The position numbers were made by a program, and so were the translations under genes. The notes under the pieces were generated by a model. It did no database searches and was not told the DNA's origin. It worked only from the letters and a program-made list of their open reading frames with translations. From Ananas comosus (lineage: Eukaryota; Streptophyta; Magnoliopsida; Poales; Bromeliaceae): DNA of 64,000 nucleotides. The stretch covers positions 6,146,392-6,210,391 of the forward strand of contig NC_033631.1 of NCBI RefSeq assembly GCF_001540865.1, given 5' to 3'. Each line of letters opens with the position of its first letter. Position 1 is the first letter of the stretch. Shown here in pieces: positions 45,920-58,507 of the stretch.

Positions 45920-48038
45920 AAGTAATTAGAAATGTGAAGGAATGTTACCGAGGGACGTTAGATTGGGCTTTTGATGCAATGCACATGCCATGGGAGAAGT
46001 GCATTATTTAATCCAATACAATAAACCTACAAAACTTTATGCTCAAAAAAGTTAGAATTATTACATCGACCGACCAACAACGTGCAATCACTCTCACTAT
46101 CAGGTAACGTAATTGCTCATGCGATCATGTGACTTTTAACCAATTGAATAATGGGTGACTCGGATCCATGAAAAGGTACGAAATATTATTTAAAAATTAT
46201 TACCTGCACTCTACAAAGTGAAAAACCTTTTCTTCAATTCCAAGACAAGTTTCAACTTAAATAACAATTGACCTCTGTGGTTTTGGTATTTAATTGATGT
46301 GGCTAGGATAGGTATTAATTAGTTGACTATAATCGTACCATGTACATAGTTAAGAATTGACCAAAAAAGTTTGTGGGCAATCTTTTAAAGTCGCTAAGCA
46401 ATGTGTGAAATAATTAATTGGAATCCCAAGGGGTCATAGATTACAGTAGTTGAAAATATATATATTTCTCCGTTATTATTGGTACATTTTATTAAAAGCA
46501 TTATTAGGAGAAACTTACGAAAGGCCAATGTGGTCTATTAATTATGCGTAATTCAATGTATTTTATATTGGTGGAAAATATGAAGTGTAAAACAAGGAAT
46601 AAAAAGTGCTATATTTCATAAACTATATATGAGAAATACTTTATAATATGAGATGTTTTTACTACCTTTGTAACAGGTAGTCCTTATTACTGAGAACTAA
46701 AGTTGAAACCAAGCAAGGCAGTATAAAACTTGAGGCCATATTTGATAGAGAGATATTCCAGAACAAGAGGGATATCTTTTAGTTTGTATCCAAACAGTAC
46801 AATAATTAAGTAGAACAAATTGTTCCGATCAAAACAGGATGTGTTCTGAAAAAATCTGTTAAAATTGTTTCTAAGCAAACTAAGAACAACTTTGTTCTTT
46901 TCTTTACTTTATTAGATAAATAAATATATAAATAAATATATTAATATAAATACTATCTTTATGGTAATATATTTATACTTAAATCTTATTAATTATATAA
47001 TTAAATAAAATTAATTTGACATATTATTTATTTTATTTTTTTTATCATTTATATATTAATACTTAATTATTTTATTTTTTATTAAGTATTATATATTAAA
47101 TTATTTTTTCGTATATTATATATTTTTTTTAAATTTGTATTGAAATTTATAGTGTTATTAGTTAAAATTATAAGAATATTGCTAGTATTATATTTTATTC
47201 ATTACATATATTATGGATAAATTTATGAAATAAACTGTTGTATAAAATAAATTATTATATGAAATAAATAAATATAAGATATAAATTAAATTGTTTTATA
47301 AAATAATTTATATAAAATATACTGATATAAATGAATTATCTTAATCTTTTAAATAAATGAATTATTTTAATCTTTTAAATATATTTAAATATTATTTTAG
47401 ACTTTTTATCCAAATACAACAAAATTTATAGTTGTTCTAGCTTATACTGTGATATTTCCTACTCTTGAGAACAATAAAAGTACCCCAAGAATTTAGTTCT
47501 CAAATAAAACGCAGTCTCAAAGCACAAGATAGTCTCAACTACATATGCTGTAGCACTCAATTGTGAGAGGGAAAAACAATGAAAGGAAAATCAAACCGAG
47601 CTCATTTGTCCAATTTGGACCAATAGGGCTCTAATAAACTAAGTTGTAACAAGGCCAAGCAGCTTGGCCAAGGTTCCAGGCATAAGGGGGGTAGGAAGTG
47701 TATCTGAACCATCTTACTTGAGAGTATTGGGCCAAGCCAAAGCCGTACTAGGTTGTTTGGGCTTGGGTTTGGTTAAAAGATACAAAATTTTTTTATTATT
47801 GGGCATCTTTTAACATCTTTTCTTTTTTATTTACCCAAAAAGATTTTATTATTTGGTAAATGAGACATATAATAAAATATCAGAGAAGTCATACTATATT
47901 TAGTTTTTAAGTAATTATATTGAATAAAATAAATCATCTTATAGATGGAATATATTATCCTACTAAATCGTTGCTGCACAAAGTTTTTTTTGAGTTAAAT
48001 TCAAATTTCTAACATGCAAGCATGAAAAAGAACAAATC
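45920..48038. other. AT-rich, gene-free stretch
   Basis: I see no coding frame or transposon protein. 46910-47400 is extremely AT-rich. An 11-bp inverted pair TGAGAACTAAA (46691-46701) and TTTAGTTCTCA (47492-47502) brackets that part and could be the remains of a DNA transposon. The rest is plain AT-rich sequence. Confidence 0.45.
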
Positions 48039-48419
48039 TGTTAGATATGACTCGAAATCTATTATCGAATCAGGTTTGGGTTTACGACTAGCCGACAGCT
48101 TCGCGGTGCGACCAAATTAGAAAATTAAATTGTGAAGGGAAAATGAATGTCTACGGTGGGTAACGGAGGGCTTGGATCCGAAACCCGTTATGAATTTTTT
48201 CTCTTCGTTTTTGCTTTAGAGGCGTGTGATCATGGTTGGTTGTAATTGGAAGAATATTGTATTCCCTTTCGTTTTGATAGTGAAATTCTCTCCTCCCTCG
48301 CCCGTTGTTTTTCCCTGTAAAGGATTTTCCACGTAAATCTGTGTGTTCTTTCATTTCTGTTTGTGGTTTGATTCTTTGTGTTCACCATTTTTGTTTCCGT
48401 TTGTGCGTTTGTCGTAACA
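48039..48419 (+). mobile_element. 5' LTR of complete copia element, 381 bp
   Basis: It runs from TGTTAGATATG to CGTAACA. The flank AAATC (48034-48038) pairs imperfectly with AAATT after the 3' LTR. Compared by eye with 52536-52919 there are about 26 substitutions, mostly C/T and G/A, plus one small indel: close to 7% divergence. Confidence 0.95.
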
Positions 48420-48422
48420 AAC

Positions 48423-48435
48423 TGGTATTAGAGCC
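48423..48435 (+). other. Copia primer-binding site
   Basis: TGGTATTAGAGCC differs by one C-to-T change from the initiator tRNA-Met primer site TGGTATCAGAGCC and lies three bases after the LTR. Confidence 0.85.
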
Positions 48436-48466
48436 CTAGGTTCATCGATTAGGGTTCTCTTCATCA

Positions 48467-49216
48467 ATGGCGGCCATGAAATACGACCTCCCTTTACTCG
48501 ACCACGGGACACGATTTACGTTATGGCATCTGAAGATGCGCGCAATCCTGGCTCAGATGGACCTAGAAGATGCGCTGCTCGGGACGGAGAAGATGCCTAT
48601 GTCCCTTAGTATGGCGGAGAAGGAGAAGATGAACCGAAAGGCCCTTACGCAGATCCAACTTCACCTTTCAAATGAGATCTTACAACATGCCATCAAGGAG
48701 AAGAACGCTGCGAGCTTATGGCTGAAATTGGAGTCGTTATGCATGACAAAAAGTCTCACCAACAAACTCCACCTGAAGCAGAAGTTATATTCTTACCATC
48801 TGACAGAAGGTAAGAGCATTAAGACCCATCTCGACGCATTTAAAGAAATTATTACTGATCTGGAGATGATAGAAGTTAAATATGATGATGAAGATTTAGC
48901 GTTACTACTTTTATGTTCTCTACCGTCTTCGTATAGAAATTTTAGAGATACTATGCTCTATGGATGTGATACCATCTCTTTGGAAGATGTCTCAACTGCG
49001 CTCCTCTCGAAAGAGAGGATCGATAAGGAGATGAGTGGTACCACTGAAAGTCAGGCAGAGGGTCTATTTACCAGAGGAAGATCCAGGCAAAGAAATTATA
49101 GTGACAGTAAAGAAAAGGCTAGATCTAAATCCAGGCATAAGAATTTGATCTGTAATTACTGTAAGAAGAAGGGCCACATTAAGGCGGACTGTTTCAAATT
49201 GAAAAGGAAGGAATAG
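48467..49216 (+). CDS. Copia Gag, 249 codons
   Basis: The frame is open from ATG 48467 to TAG 49214-49216. The Gag core (FTLWHLKMRAILAQMDLEDA, SLWLKLESLC, LKQKLYSYHL) resembles TNT1/Tork-type copia elements. The zinc knuckle CNYCKKKGHIKADC is at residues 229-242, followed by a basic tail. Gag forms the cytoplasmic particle and packages RNA. The TAG separates Gag from protease in the same frame. In most plant copia elements gag-pol is one frame, so this may be a CAG-to-TAG mutation, though a readthrough stop cannot be excluded. This is the only core retroelement protein in the window that looks intact. Confidence 0.88.
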   Translation: MAAMKYDLPLLDHGTRFTLWHLKMRAILAQMDLEDALLGTEKMPMSLSMAEKEKMNRKALTQIQLHLSNEILQHAIKEKNAASLWLKLESLCMTKSLTNKLHLKQKLYSYHLTEGKSIKTHLDAFKEIITDLEMIEVKYDDEDLALLLLCSLPSSYRNFRDTMLYGCDTISLEDVSTALLSKERIDKEMSGTTESQAEGLFTRGRSRQRNYSDSKEKARSKSRHKNLICNYCKKKGHIKADCFKLKRKE

Positions 49217-50720
49217 ACCAAAGGAAAGAATGATCGAAATGGAAAGGATAGCTCGAAATCTGCTGAAGCCAGTGTAGCAGAAGATTATAGTAGCGATGGG
49301 AATGTTCTGTTGGTCTGCGATGATAAATCCAGATCCAGCACAGAGTGGATTCTAGATTCTGGGTGCTCATTCCACATATGTCCCAACAGGGAATGGTTTT
49401 CCACTTTTGAAGCTGTTAATGGTGGAGTTGTTTTGATGGGGAATGATGCATCCTGCAAAGTTGTTGGACGAGGATCGGTGAACATTAAGATGTTTGACGG
49501 AATAGTCAGAACGCTTACCGATGTCAGATATGTTCCACAATTAAAGAGAAATTTAATCTCTTTGAGTACCCTAGACGCTAAAGGATACAAATTCACTGGT
49601 GAAGATGGAATTCTGAAAGTCGTTAAAGGAGCTATCGTTGTGATGAAATGTCGAAGGCAAGAAGGAAAACTGTACGTGCTGCAAGGTTCGACTGTGACAG
49701 GTGGAGCTGCGGTTTCCTCTTCATCTATGTCCGATTCAGATGTCATAAAATTATGGCATATGAGGCTGGGACATATGAGCGAAAGAGGATTGATGGTGCT
49801 GAGCAAGCGAGGACTCCTTTGTGGCCAAAATACAGGAAGTCTGGAATTCTGCGAACACTACGTATTTGGAAAGTAGAAAAGAGTCAGTTTTACGAAGGCA
49901 GTCCACAGAACCAAAGGAACTCTTGATTACATCCATTCAGATCTTTGGGGGCCAGCACCGGTGCCCTCTAAAGGTGGAGCGAGATATATGTTGACCTTCA
50001 TAGATGACTACTCCAGGAATGTTTGGACATTTTTCTAGTTGCAGAAAAGTGATGTACTCAAGACCTTCAAGCAGTGGAAGATTTTGATTGAGAAGCAGAC
50101 AGGAAAGCAAATTAAGCGTCTTCGCACTGACAATGGTTTGGAGTTTTGTTCAGGAGAATTCAATGAATTCTGTAAAGATGAAGGAATCGAGAGACATCGT
50201 ACAGTTGCCTACACACCGCAGCAAAATGGCGTGGCAGAACGTATGAACAGAACGCTGATCGAGAAGACAAGATGTCTACTCTCAAATGCATGATTTGGCG
50301 AGGAGTTCTGGGCAGAAGTTGCATCTACAGCTTGATATTTGGTGAACCGGTCTCTATCGACTTCCATTGATCTGAAAACTCCAAAAAAGGTATGGTCTGG
50401 CCACTCTCCTAGTTATTCTGATTTAAGAATTTTCGGATGTCCTGTTTATGCACATGTTAGTCAAGGAAAACTGAAACCTAGATCTAAAGAATGCAAGTTT
50501 CTCGGTTATGCTTCTAGTACTAAAGGTTTTCGTTTGTGGTGTCCTGAAGATAAGAAAATTATTATTAGTAGAGATGTCAAGTTTAACAAAACTGCTATGC
50601 TTCGCCGAAAGGAGGAGTCACGTGTTTCTTGTGATACAGGTGCAGATGCAGATGGATCGGAGAAAACTGTCGAGGTGGAGTTTCAAACTCATTCTCAAAA
50701 TCAGATCACTCCAGCACCAG
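49217..50720 (+). pseudogene. Copia protease and integrase, broken
   Basis: The protease motif [11 protein letters not shown] (D-S-G) is at about 49348-49380. The integrase zinc region [13 protein letters not shown] ... CEHY is at 49750-49860; its last Cys is replaced by Tyr (CEHY for CEHC). The core has DDYSRNVWTFF, LRTDNGLEF and PQQNGVAERMNRTL with the expected D, D and E, then the GYASSTKGFRLW-type C-terminal box. In-frame stops lie at 49874 (TAG), 50036 (TAG), 50291 (TGA) and 50333 (TGA). The frame shifts near 50710-50720. Confidence 0.92.
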
Positions 50721-51535
50721 GTACCACTTCGATTCTGCTCCTACAAAACCACAGGCGCCACCACAGACAGACACATATTCGATAGCCAGAGATCGACCGA
50801 GAAGGGAGATTAGACCACCGCAGAGATATGAAGAAACAAATTTGGTGGCTTATGCATTTATGACTGCTCAAGAGACAGATGCGTCTGAGGAGCTGTGCAC
50901 ATATACAGAGATAGTTTCATGCAATGAATCTACGAAGTGGTTGCTCGCTATGGAGGAAGAGATTGAATCTCTTCATAAGAATCAGACTTGGGATCTAGTG
51001 AAGCTTCCAAAGGAAAAGAAAGTTGTTCGTTGCAAATGGGTGTACAAGAAGAAGGAAGGCACACCAGGAGTTGAGAGTATCAGATATAAGGCCCGTTTGG
51101 TTGCAAAAGGATACAGTCAAATTCCGGGTGTTAACTTCAACGATGTTTTCTCACCAGTGGTAAAACATACATCCATCAGAGTCCTACTTGAATTGGTTGC
51201 TATGAACGATTTAGAACTTGAGCAATTGGACTTGAAGACGGCTTTCTTACATGGCGAGTTGGAGGAGGAGATTTATATACAGCAGCCCGAGGGATTCATG
51301 GTCGAAGGAAAAGAAGAACACGTTTGCAGATTGAAGAAATCTCTATATGGGTTAAAGCAATCTCCAAGGCAATGGTACAAGAGGTTTGATTCATTTATGA
51401 TTAGCAATGATTTTAATAGAAGCAATTATGATAGTTGTGTTTACATAAAGAAATTAATTGATGGCTCTTTCATCTATTTGCTGCTTTATGTGGATGACAT
51501 GTTGCTGCTAAGAATATGGCTGATGTTGATGACCT
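50720..51535 (+). pseudogene. Copia reverse transcriptase, truncated by frameshift
   Basis: The frame carries the full front of RT: WLLAMEEEIESL, VRCKWVYKKK, ARLVAKGYSQ, DVFSPVVKHTSIR, LDLKTAFLHGELEEEIYIQQPEGF, SLYGLKQSPRQWYKRF. The YVDDML catalytic box lies at about 51488-51505. A small deletion right after it (near 51505-51512) shifts the frame. Confidence 0.93.
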
Positions 51536-52445
51536 CAAAAATCAGTTGAAATCTGAATTTGACGTTAAGGATTTAGGTGCGGTGAAGAAGATACTTGGTA
51601 TGGAGATACAGCGAAACAGAAAATTAAAGAAGTTACAGCTGACTCAGAAAGGATACATTTAGCCCGTGTTGGAGCGCTTTTGTATGAAGGATGTTAAGCC
51701 TGTAAGTACACCTTTCGCTACACATTTTAAATTTTCAACTGATTTGGCTCTGAAAACTGATGATGAGAAGGCATACATGGAACGAGTCCCCTACGCCAGC
51801 GCAGTCAGTAGCATTATGTATGCTATGGTTTGCACGAGACCAGATATTGCGCATGCTGTAAGCGTGGTGAGTAGGTACATGGCAAATCCGGGAAAACAAC
51901 ACTGGCAAGCTGTGAAATGGATTTTGAGGTATTTGCAAGGCACTACTAATGCTTGTTTAGAGTTCGGGAGATCTGAAGCGGGTTTGACAGGTTATGTGGA
52001 TTCTGATTATGCTGGAGATCTTGATAAAAGAAGATCTCTTGCTGGTTATGTCTTCTCACTTGGTGAATGCGCTATTAGTTGGAGAGCTTGTTTACAGCCT
52101 ACTGTTGCACTATCTACGACGGAGGCTGAGTACATGGCGATCACGGAGGCTGTGAAGGAAGGTATTTGGTTAAGAAGTTTACTTGGTGAATTAAGCGGAG
52201 ACAGTCAGAAATTAACAGTATTTTGTGACAGTCAGAGTGCTATTTATCTCACTAAGGATCAAATGTTTCATGAAAGAACGAAGCACATTGACATCAAGTA
52301 TCATTTTATTCGTGAAGTTCTTGCGCAAGGAGACATTGGAGTGAAAAAGATTAGCACTTTAGAAAATTCTGCTGACATGTTGACGAAGCCTCTTATTCCT
52401 CTCAAGTTCAAGCATTGCTTAGACTTGATTAGTATTAATTGCTGA
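51536..52445 (+). pseudogene. Copia RT end and RNase H
   Basis: In the shifted frame the RT end (LGAVKKILGMEI) is followed by an in-frame TAG at 51660-51662, then a 259-codon open stretch. RNase H motifs are present: [58 protein letters not shown] and ADMLTKPL near the C-terminus. The catalytic residues seem kept, so RNase H is well preserved though detached from RT. Confidence 0.92.
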
Positions 52446-52521
52446 TTGGTACTGCCCTCAGGGGCTTTGTGGAGAAGGTGCAGAGTTATGGTTGCTGTTT
52501 CATGTTAAAGAGAATTTCTCG

Positions 52522-52535
52522 TCAAGGTGGAGATT
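52522..52535 (+). other. Copia polypurine tract
   Basis: CAAGGTGGAGATT directly before the 3' LTR is the standard copia plus-strand primer sequence. Confidence 0.95.
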
Positions 52536-52919
52536 TGTTAGATATGACTCGAAATCTATTATCGACTCAGGTTCGGGTTTACGACTTGCCGACAGCTTCG
52601 CGGTGCGACCAAATTGGAAAATTAAATTGTGAAGGGAAAATGAATGTTTGTGGTGGGTAGCGGAGGGCTCGGATCCGAAACCCGTTATGAATTTTTTCTC
52701 TTCATTTTTGCCCTAGAGGCGTGTGATCGTGGTTGGTTGTAATTGGAAGAACATTGTATTCCCTTTCGTTTCGATAGTGAAATTCTCTCCTCCCTCGCCC
52801 GTGGTTTTTCCCTGCAAAGGGTTTTCCACATAAATCTATGTGTTCTTTCATTTTTGTTTGTGGTTTGATTGTTTTTTGTGTTCGCCATTTTTGTTTCCAT
52901 TTGTACGTTTGTCGTAATA
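52536..52919 (+). mobile_element. 3' LTR of copia element, 384 bp
   Basis: It is homologous to the 5' LTR over its full length. It ends CGTAATA instead of CGTAACA, one terminal C-to-T change. The flank AAATT is at 52920-52924. Confidence 0.95.
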
Positions 52920-52935
52920 AAATTAATAGAAGTTT

Positions 52936-53439
52936 GTTGGTACTATAAAAGTGGCACCATGTGGTGAACCAGGGTGCACCATGAGAGTGGTTCCTGAAAG
53001 CAAGAATATATGACATGTAGTGCACCAGGAGAAGAGAAGAGCACATCTAAAATCGTAAAATGGTTAAAACTTATGCGGTCAAGATCGGCCGATAGTGGTC
53101 CACGAAATCAGGGATCATGGGGAGTAACTGAATAAATGGATGGAGCTATAAATAAACGAAGAACGCCTCACAAAGGGGTCTTTTTCCCCTGAGAACAAGA
53201 AGACAAATTTTTTTCTCTTACGTTTTTCGCTTTCTAGGAGTAGTCTATTTGTAATCCCTTTTCTTTTTCTGCATTTACTTTTTTTTTAGGAGTAGTTTAA
53301 GTTAGTATCTCCTCTGAGGCCAAACGCCATTAGCGGCACACCCTATTCTGTAAACATTTTCTAGTCTTGAGCAATATATATATAAGCACCATTCGGCTCT
53401 TCAGCCAAAAAGAAAAATACTGTGTAGTCTATGAACTCG
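52936..53439 (+). mobile_element. Tat-type LTR, 5' part, plus strand
   Basis: It begins TGTTGGTACTATAAAAG, similar to the LTR start at 43888 (minus). Towards 53390 it shares ttcggctcttcagcc-type motifs with 15980-16020. It is interrupted at 53440 by another LTR; the rest is not found in the window. Confidence 0.7.
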
Positions 53440-56439
53440 TGTCACGTCCTGGGGCCGATTTTAAAAGATTTTTTATAATGAATACTATTTTTTTAAATCA
53501 AAGTGACGAAAAACGTGCCTTTTTTTTTTGAATTCAACCTGACCCACATGGCGTACAGATCCACCACAAATACAAAGTTTTTCTGCGCACACAGACAGAG
53601 TCTCCTTTGTGTTTGCACAGCGTACCCAACGATAACAACAATAGGATCACAACTCACAATCTACATTTACCAATTCACAAGCAATTCATGCGATGCAATT
53701 CCATACAGCTAGCGATCCTTAAAGATGATGTATGCCTCTAAACACTCCTTAGGCGCTGGATGATACTATGCACAATACAACAATCATCCTATTTAAAAGT
53801 GCTCCCTACCTGGGAGCTTTATTTTTAAACTCTATTTGTTCATCCATGAAAACTATTCGAAAATCTTTTAAAACTGTTTCCCACTCGAAAACTTTATTTT
53901 TGAAAACCGACTAGCTCGAGGGGTAGAAAACCACAACGTATAAATCCAAATACCAAAGATCCGTAGAACTCCGATTGTATGCATAATAGAAAACATCAAC
54001 ACATACAAGTTCACGATTAATCAAGCAGTAACTATGGCCATCTAACTAAACCATTCATTATTTAAATTACTAATTGTAGAAAAGAAAATAATCAGGGTGA
54101 TGATCGCTAATGTAGCCTAGCTAGAACGTCCTCCCGTCGCACAAAGAACCAACTCTTTGCCCTTGCCACCTGGAGAAATAGGGAGCAGGATAAACCACAA
54201 TCAAGGTTTCCCAGTGGATATGACAGAGCCACAGAGGCAAATTGTATTCACTGAAAAACAAAGAAAATAGAACAATAGGTATACAAGAAACATAAGTGAA
54301 CAACAGTAGTAATAACATAACAGTAAATGTGGAAAGCATAAGGTTACTACTGTATCATAATCTCAACTGAACAGATGCCTCAAAGGTAAAAGATCCAATC
54401 AAACCTAATCTGGTGCCTGCCATATTGGTCTGGAGATCTCAAACGTTGCCTGTCACAGAGCATACACTGACATGATTCACGCGTCCACTGACGACCTATT
54501 CAGATACGTACACCCCCTGGTCGGTGGCCAAACCAACCGGTGTCTAGAATACACAATGCTGTGACTAAATCATGCTGATATGCTCAATACAAAAATCGGT
54601 AGAAAACTAGTGCCTTAGCCGAAGCCAGATACAAGAGCGTATAACGCCGAACCATGATCAACTAGATGGAAACACACAACAAAGGAGTCGATGTGTTCTC
54701 TGAACCCAAGGTCCATAGATATACAATATATGCATGCCTGCTCTACATGTCTAATAACAACTGTCACCATGCAACTATCAAGATATAGATGAATGAACGA
54801 TAAACAAAAGCAACCGACCTGTAGAGACTGAAGTACTGATATACAAGAGAAATAGCAAGGGAGAGGAAAGTGAAACGATTTTACTGACTACCAGCTCGAA
54901 GCACCTACCTGTTATAGTCGCGTTAGAGTCCTGGATGCGCAAAAAGTCAACCAGACCTACGAAGGGTCCACCGGGTCAGTATCCAACCCACAAATCCAAA
55001 ACACACGACCCACGAACCCCACACAAAATCCCGGAATTGATTTTCTAAATCGATCACCGTAACTTGCAGGAAGTCCCGAAAATCACACCGGGACGCCGCC
55101 GGGACCCGCTAAGTGTCCTGAAACTCATCGACTCGTGTCACAAGTTGCCTGCTGCCACAAAACACATATTTTTGATGTCTTGGTAGCAAACACAAGGTCA
55201 CACATCAAAACGATTATCGTCGGATAATCGTTCCGATCCGGATTCCCGGCAGTGTCAATTTCGACACCGGAACCCCCCGTCGCTCACCCGTCATCTCCAA
55301 ACTCACGATATGACGATGGTGACCAATCAACAAGGCTCAGTGACAAAACTCAGGGCAATTTAACACCGTCGGATGAAATCCGAACCGAAATCGCGTTCCG
55401 CCGGGGAATTTAGTCGAAAAAGGCACCGAAATTGATATTCTATTTCTGCGAAGGGCTTCAGACCTTGGACGATCAGTCCAGAGGTCAATTAACACACATA
55501 CATATAGTCCACGACAGCCACAAGGTACAAAATTGCATAAAACTCCCAACTATTACATAAAATTACATCATTTTATGTAAATAACAAGATTTTGTGGCTC
55601 ATTACCGCAAACCGAGGGTTTTCGAGGTTAGCCGAGACACGTACTGAGAGGTCTCGATGTGCCGGAGGCCGTGCTCACGGTCTGGAGCACAATGGCTCAC
55701 TGTGGGAGGTACGGGAGCAACCCGAAATTCAGCGAACTACGTGCACTCGGGGTAAACCGCGCCGAAATTTCAGATTCGGAACCCGCTGATCCTAAGTGAG
55801 CTGACCACTGTGATCAACAATGACCAGCGATCACCGTGCTCACCTCCAAAGGCATCGGGACAGTCTCGGATCACCAAAAAAGTGAGAACAACCCAGAACA
55901 CCTCAAAAACTACACTACGTAGACCTACCGGAAAGGGAGGAGCTAAGGCACAGCCGGTAGCAGCTCAGTGGCGGGTACGTCGACAGTAGGCAGGTGCGGT
56001 CGACGAGGGGAGGCCGAGGCTCGGGCCGGCTGGCGGCGAAAGGCAGCAGCGGCAACGTTGAAGCAACCTGAGCCCGCACGGGCCGAGCTCCCGCTCGGGG
56101 TTCCACACCGGCCTCGGCGGCGGCCGGGGCACATCGGGGCGGCGGCAAGGGATCGCCTGAGGCCGGAGGGAAGCAGCAAGGACGGCCCCAGACGGTGGTG
56201 GTGTGGGGAAAAGAGTGTACGGTCAGCTCGGCCCGAGCTTGCCCAGGGAGACCGTAGGGCTGCTGCAGCACGGCGATAGAGCTCGGGGACGGTGACAGTC
56301 GGCGGGGGAAGGTTACCGGAGTCCAGGGAGTTGCCTGAGGAGAGCCCAAGGGTGAGAGATTACCCTGCCAAGCTCCCAAGCAAAGATAGAGGGGGAAGAA
56401 ACAAATATGAGGGAGAGGGAGAGTGGTGGTGGCTGTGGC
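53440..56439 (-). mobile_element. Large LTR, 3' part (3' LTR of an element to the right)
   Basis: The plus text begins TGTCACGTCCTGGGGCCG at 53440, the same family as the arms of the inverted repeat at 26608-31086. The first 1000 bp give the uninterrupted version of the site holding the solo LTR at 26949-29362. Beyond 54450 it extends past where the arms are truncated. 55900-56400 is GC-rich and contains a chance 189-codon minus-strand ORF. The LTR continues at 62518. Confidence 0.75.
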
Positions 56440-57853
56440 TGTAATATACCGAAACTTCGGTAGGATGTACCGAACTTCAGTCAAAATTGACCGAAGTGCG
56501 ATGGTGGACTAGATGATGAGGTCCGTGAGGCGTTCTGAATGTTTCGGAATGGTTTAGATAGGGTGTGGGGACCTTGGAGACCAAATCTGGAAAAAAATGG
56601 AATTGTTTGAGCATATTTTGCTCTCGGTGTCCGGACCCTGGCAGCAAGGTCCGGACCCTAGTTGCGAAACTGTGAAAATTTGCTCTCGGGGTCCAGACCC
56701 CGTACACGAAAAATGACAGAGTTGGTCAAACTCTATTTTGTGAGGGGCTATGGTGCTATTGTGCAAGTGAGAGTGTTATTTGAGGGTGTAGGTTGTTTCC
56801 CCCTCTCATTCCCTTCATACTCCAACAAAGAGAAAAGCTCTCTCTCTCTCTCTCTCTAGAAGCTTCTCCCACTCTCTACTCTCTCTTTCTCTCTTCTTCT
56901 CTCTAGGGTTTGCTCCAAAAGTGGAGTTTGGAAGAGAAGGAGGCTTGTTTGAGGAAGAAGCTAGCTGTTGTGCAAGGGGTTGAGGAGAAAGCTAGAACTT
57001 GAGGTGAGTTCAAGTGAATATGAGCTAGGGTTTGGCTAATTTCTTTCTAGTTGTGGTTTCTAGAAGATGATATGCTAGGTTAAACCATGAATCTCCAAGA
57101 GAATTGGGTATTTGTTGATTATGGAAACCCTAGGGTCTAAAATGGAAATTTGTTAAGTATGAGATATAACTTGGGTTTGATCTTTTGTAGCCCTAATTGG
57201 AGTATAAACCGACACGTTGGGAGACTCGGATTGGTATTCCGATAAGTCTATATCGAGATATTGAGGAAAAACTCCGTTTCGACTTTGTTTGTTGTGGGTT
57301 GGGGGAAAATGGCGATCATAAATCGGGAAACTCGGATTCTAGCACCTTAGCATCCCTACGAGGTGGGTAGTGCTATCTGAAACAGTTGGATTTCTTTTTT
57401 ATGTCTAAGTCACCATTTGAGCATGTAAGTGTATATGTAGGATTCATGCATTGTAGGGTTTAATGGTAATATATTGGTACTTCTTGCATGCTTTTAGTAT
57501 AAAGATGCATATGAATTGGCAATGGAATATTGGACACTTGTGAACCCTAGATGTATGAATTGATACATGAATCTAGCCAAGGTAGAAAATATGGTGACAT
57601 TGTGACAAATGATTGAAATAGCATCTTGAGGCATTGAATGCTAGTGAATGGAACACTTTGTGTGTTATGGCATTAGTGGACATGGCATCCTCATGATTGT
57701 GGATTGGATCATACTCACCTATAGTCTTATGCTTAAGGCCCCCCTCGAGTGATGAGCTCCGGAGTGGTCATCACTGGGTCGTAGCGAGTATCTCCCTAGA
57801 AGACGGTACCGTCGGGTCGTAGCGAGTATCTCCCCGATTGTAGGGATTTGGTT
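56440..57853 (+). mobile_element. LTR, 5' part, nested
   Basis: TGTAATATACCGAAACTTCGG starts at 56440. It has a head hairpin (56474-56497), GGTCCGGACCC palindromes (56632-56700), a CT/GA tract (56830-56892) and a possible GT splice-donor-like stretch near 57002. It is interrupted by the LTR at 57854 and continues at 61807-62517. GTGGC (56435-56439) and GTAGC (62518-62522) are its near-matching flanks. Confidence 0.82.
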
Positions 57854-58507
57854 TGTCACGCCCCGAGCTCCGCCTATTTGGTCAGATTCGGGCACGCCAA
57901 CAAACCGCTGAATGGACAGGATTTCCCCTGTACGTCCTAGGCATCACAATCTATACAATGCAATACACGAGGTTCCAACCAGAAACAGTGTTCAAACATA
58001 GATTTCATAAGTATCAAAAATATAAATGCTAAACTATTACAAGCATTCGTCTTAATTTTTCTTTTACATTACATTTTCCAAGTACTACTAGATTATTACA
58101 AATTACATTAAGTTTGTTCCTTTCATTCTATAACCTTAGCTAGACCACTTCAGGTACCGCTATCTCTGGTCTCGGTGGTAGGGTGCTATCTACTGAGCTA
58201 CGCCCTTTCCTCGCGCCGCTGCGGCGCTCACGTGAAAATCTGAAATCCCCAAAATAACATGGGGTGAGAACTATATAAATATAGTTTCCAGTGGGTACGG
58301 CAACCCAAGTGAAGAGCTCGACCCACCAGGTCCAAAGAAGGCACTGCAACATGTTAGTCCAACAGATATTCATAGATAATTTATGCAAATATTAAATACA
58401 TACGTATGCCTCAAGATATGCAATATGCAAATTATGCAACCATATATAAGTAGATCTACTAATTCTACTCTCTATCTCGCTATCCATAGCTCATATTACA
58501 CTAGCTT

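Noticed and set aside
55915..56484. 189-codon minus-strand ORF, GC-rich, Pro/Ala/Arg-rich
   Set aside because: It lies within an LTR, crosses the boundary of a nested LTR at 56440 and shows no domain. GC-rich sequence makes long chance frames in several phases here.
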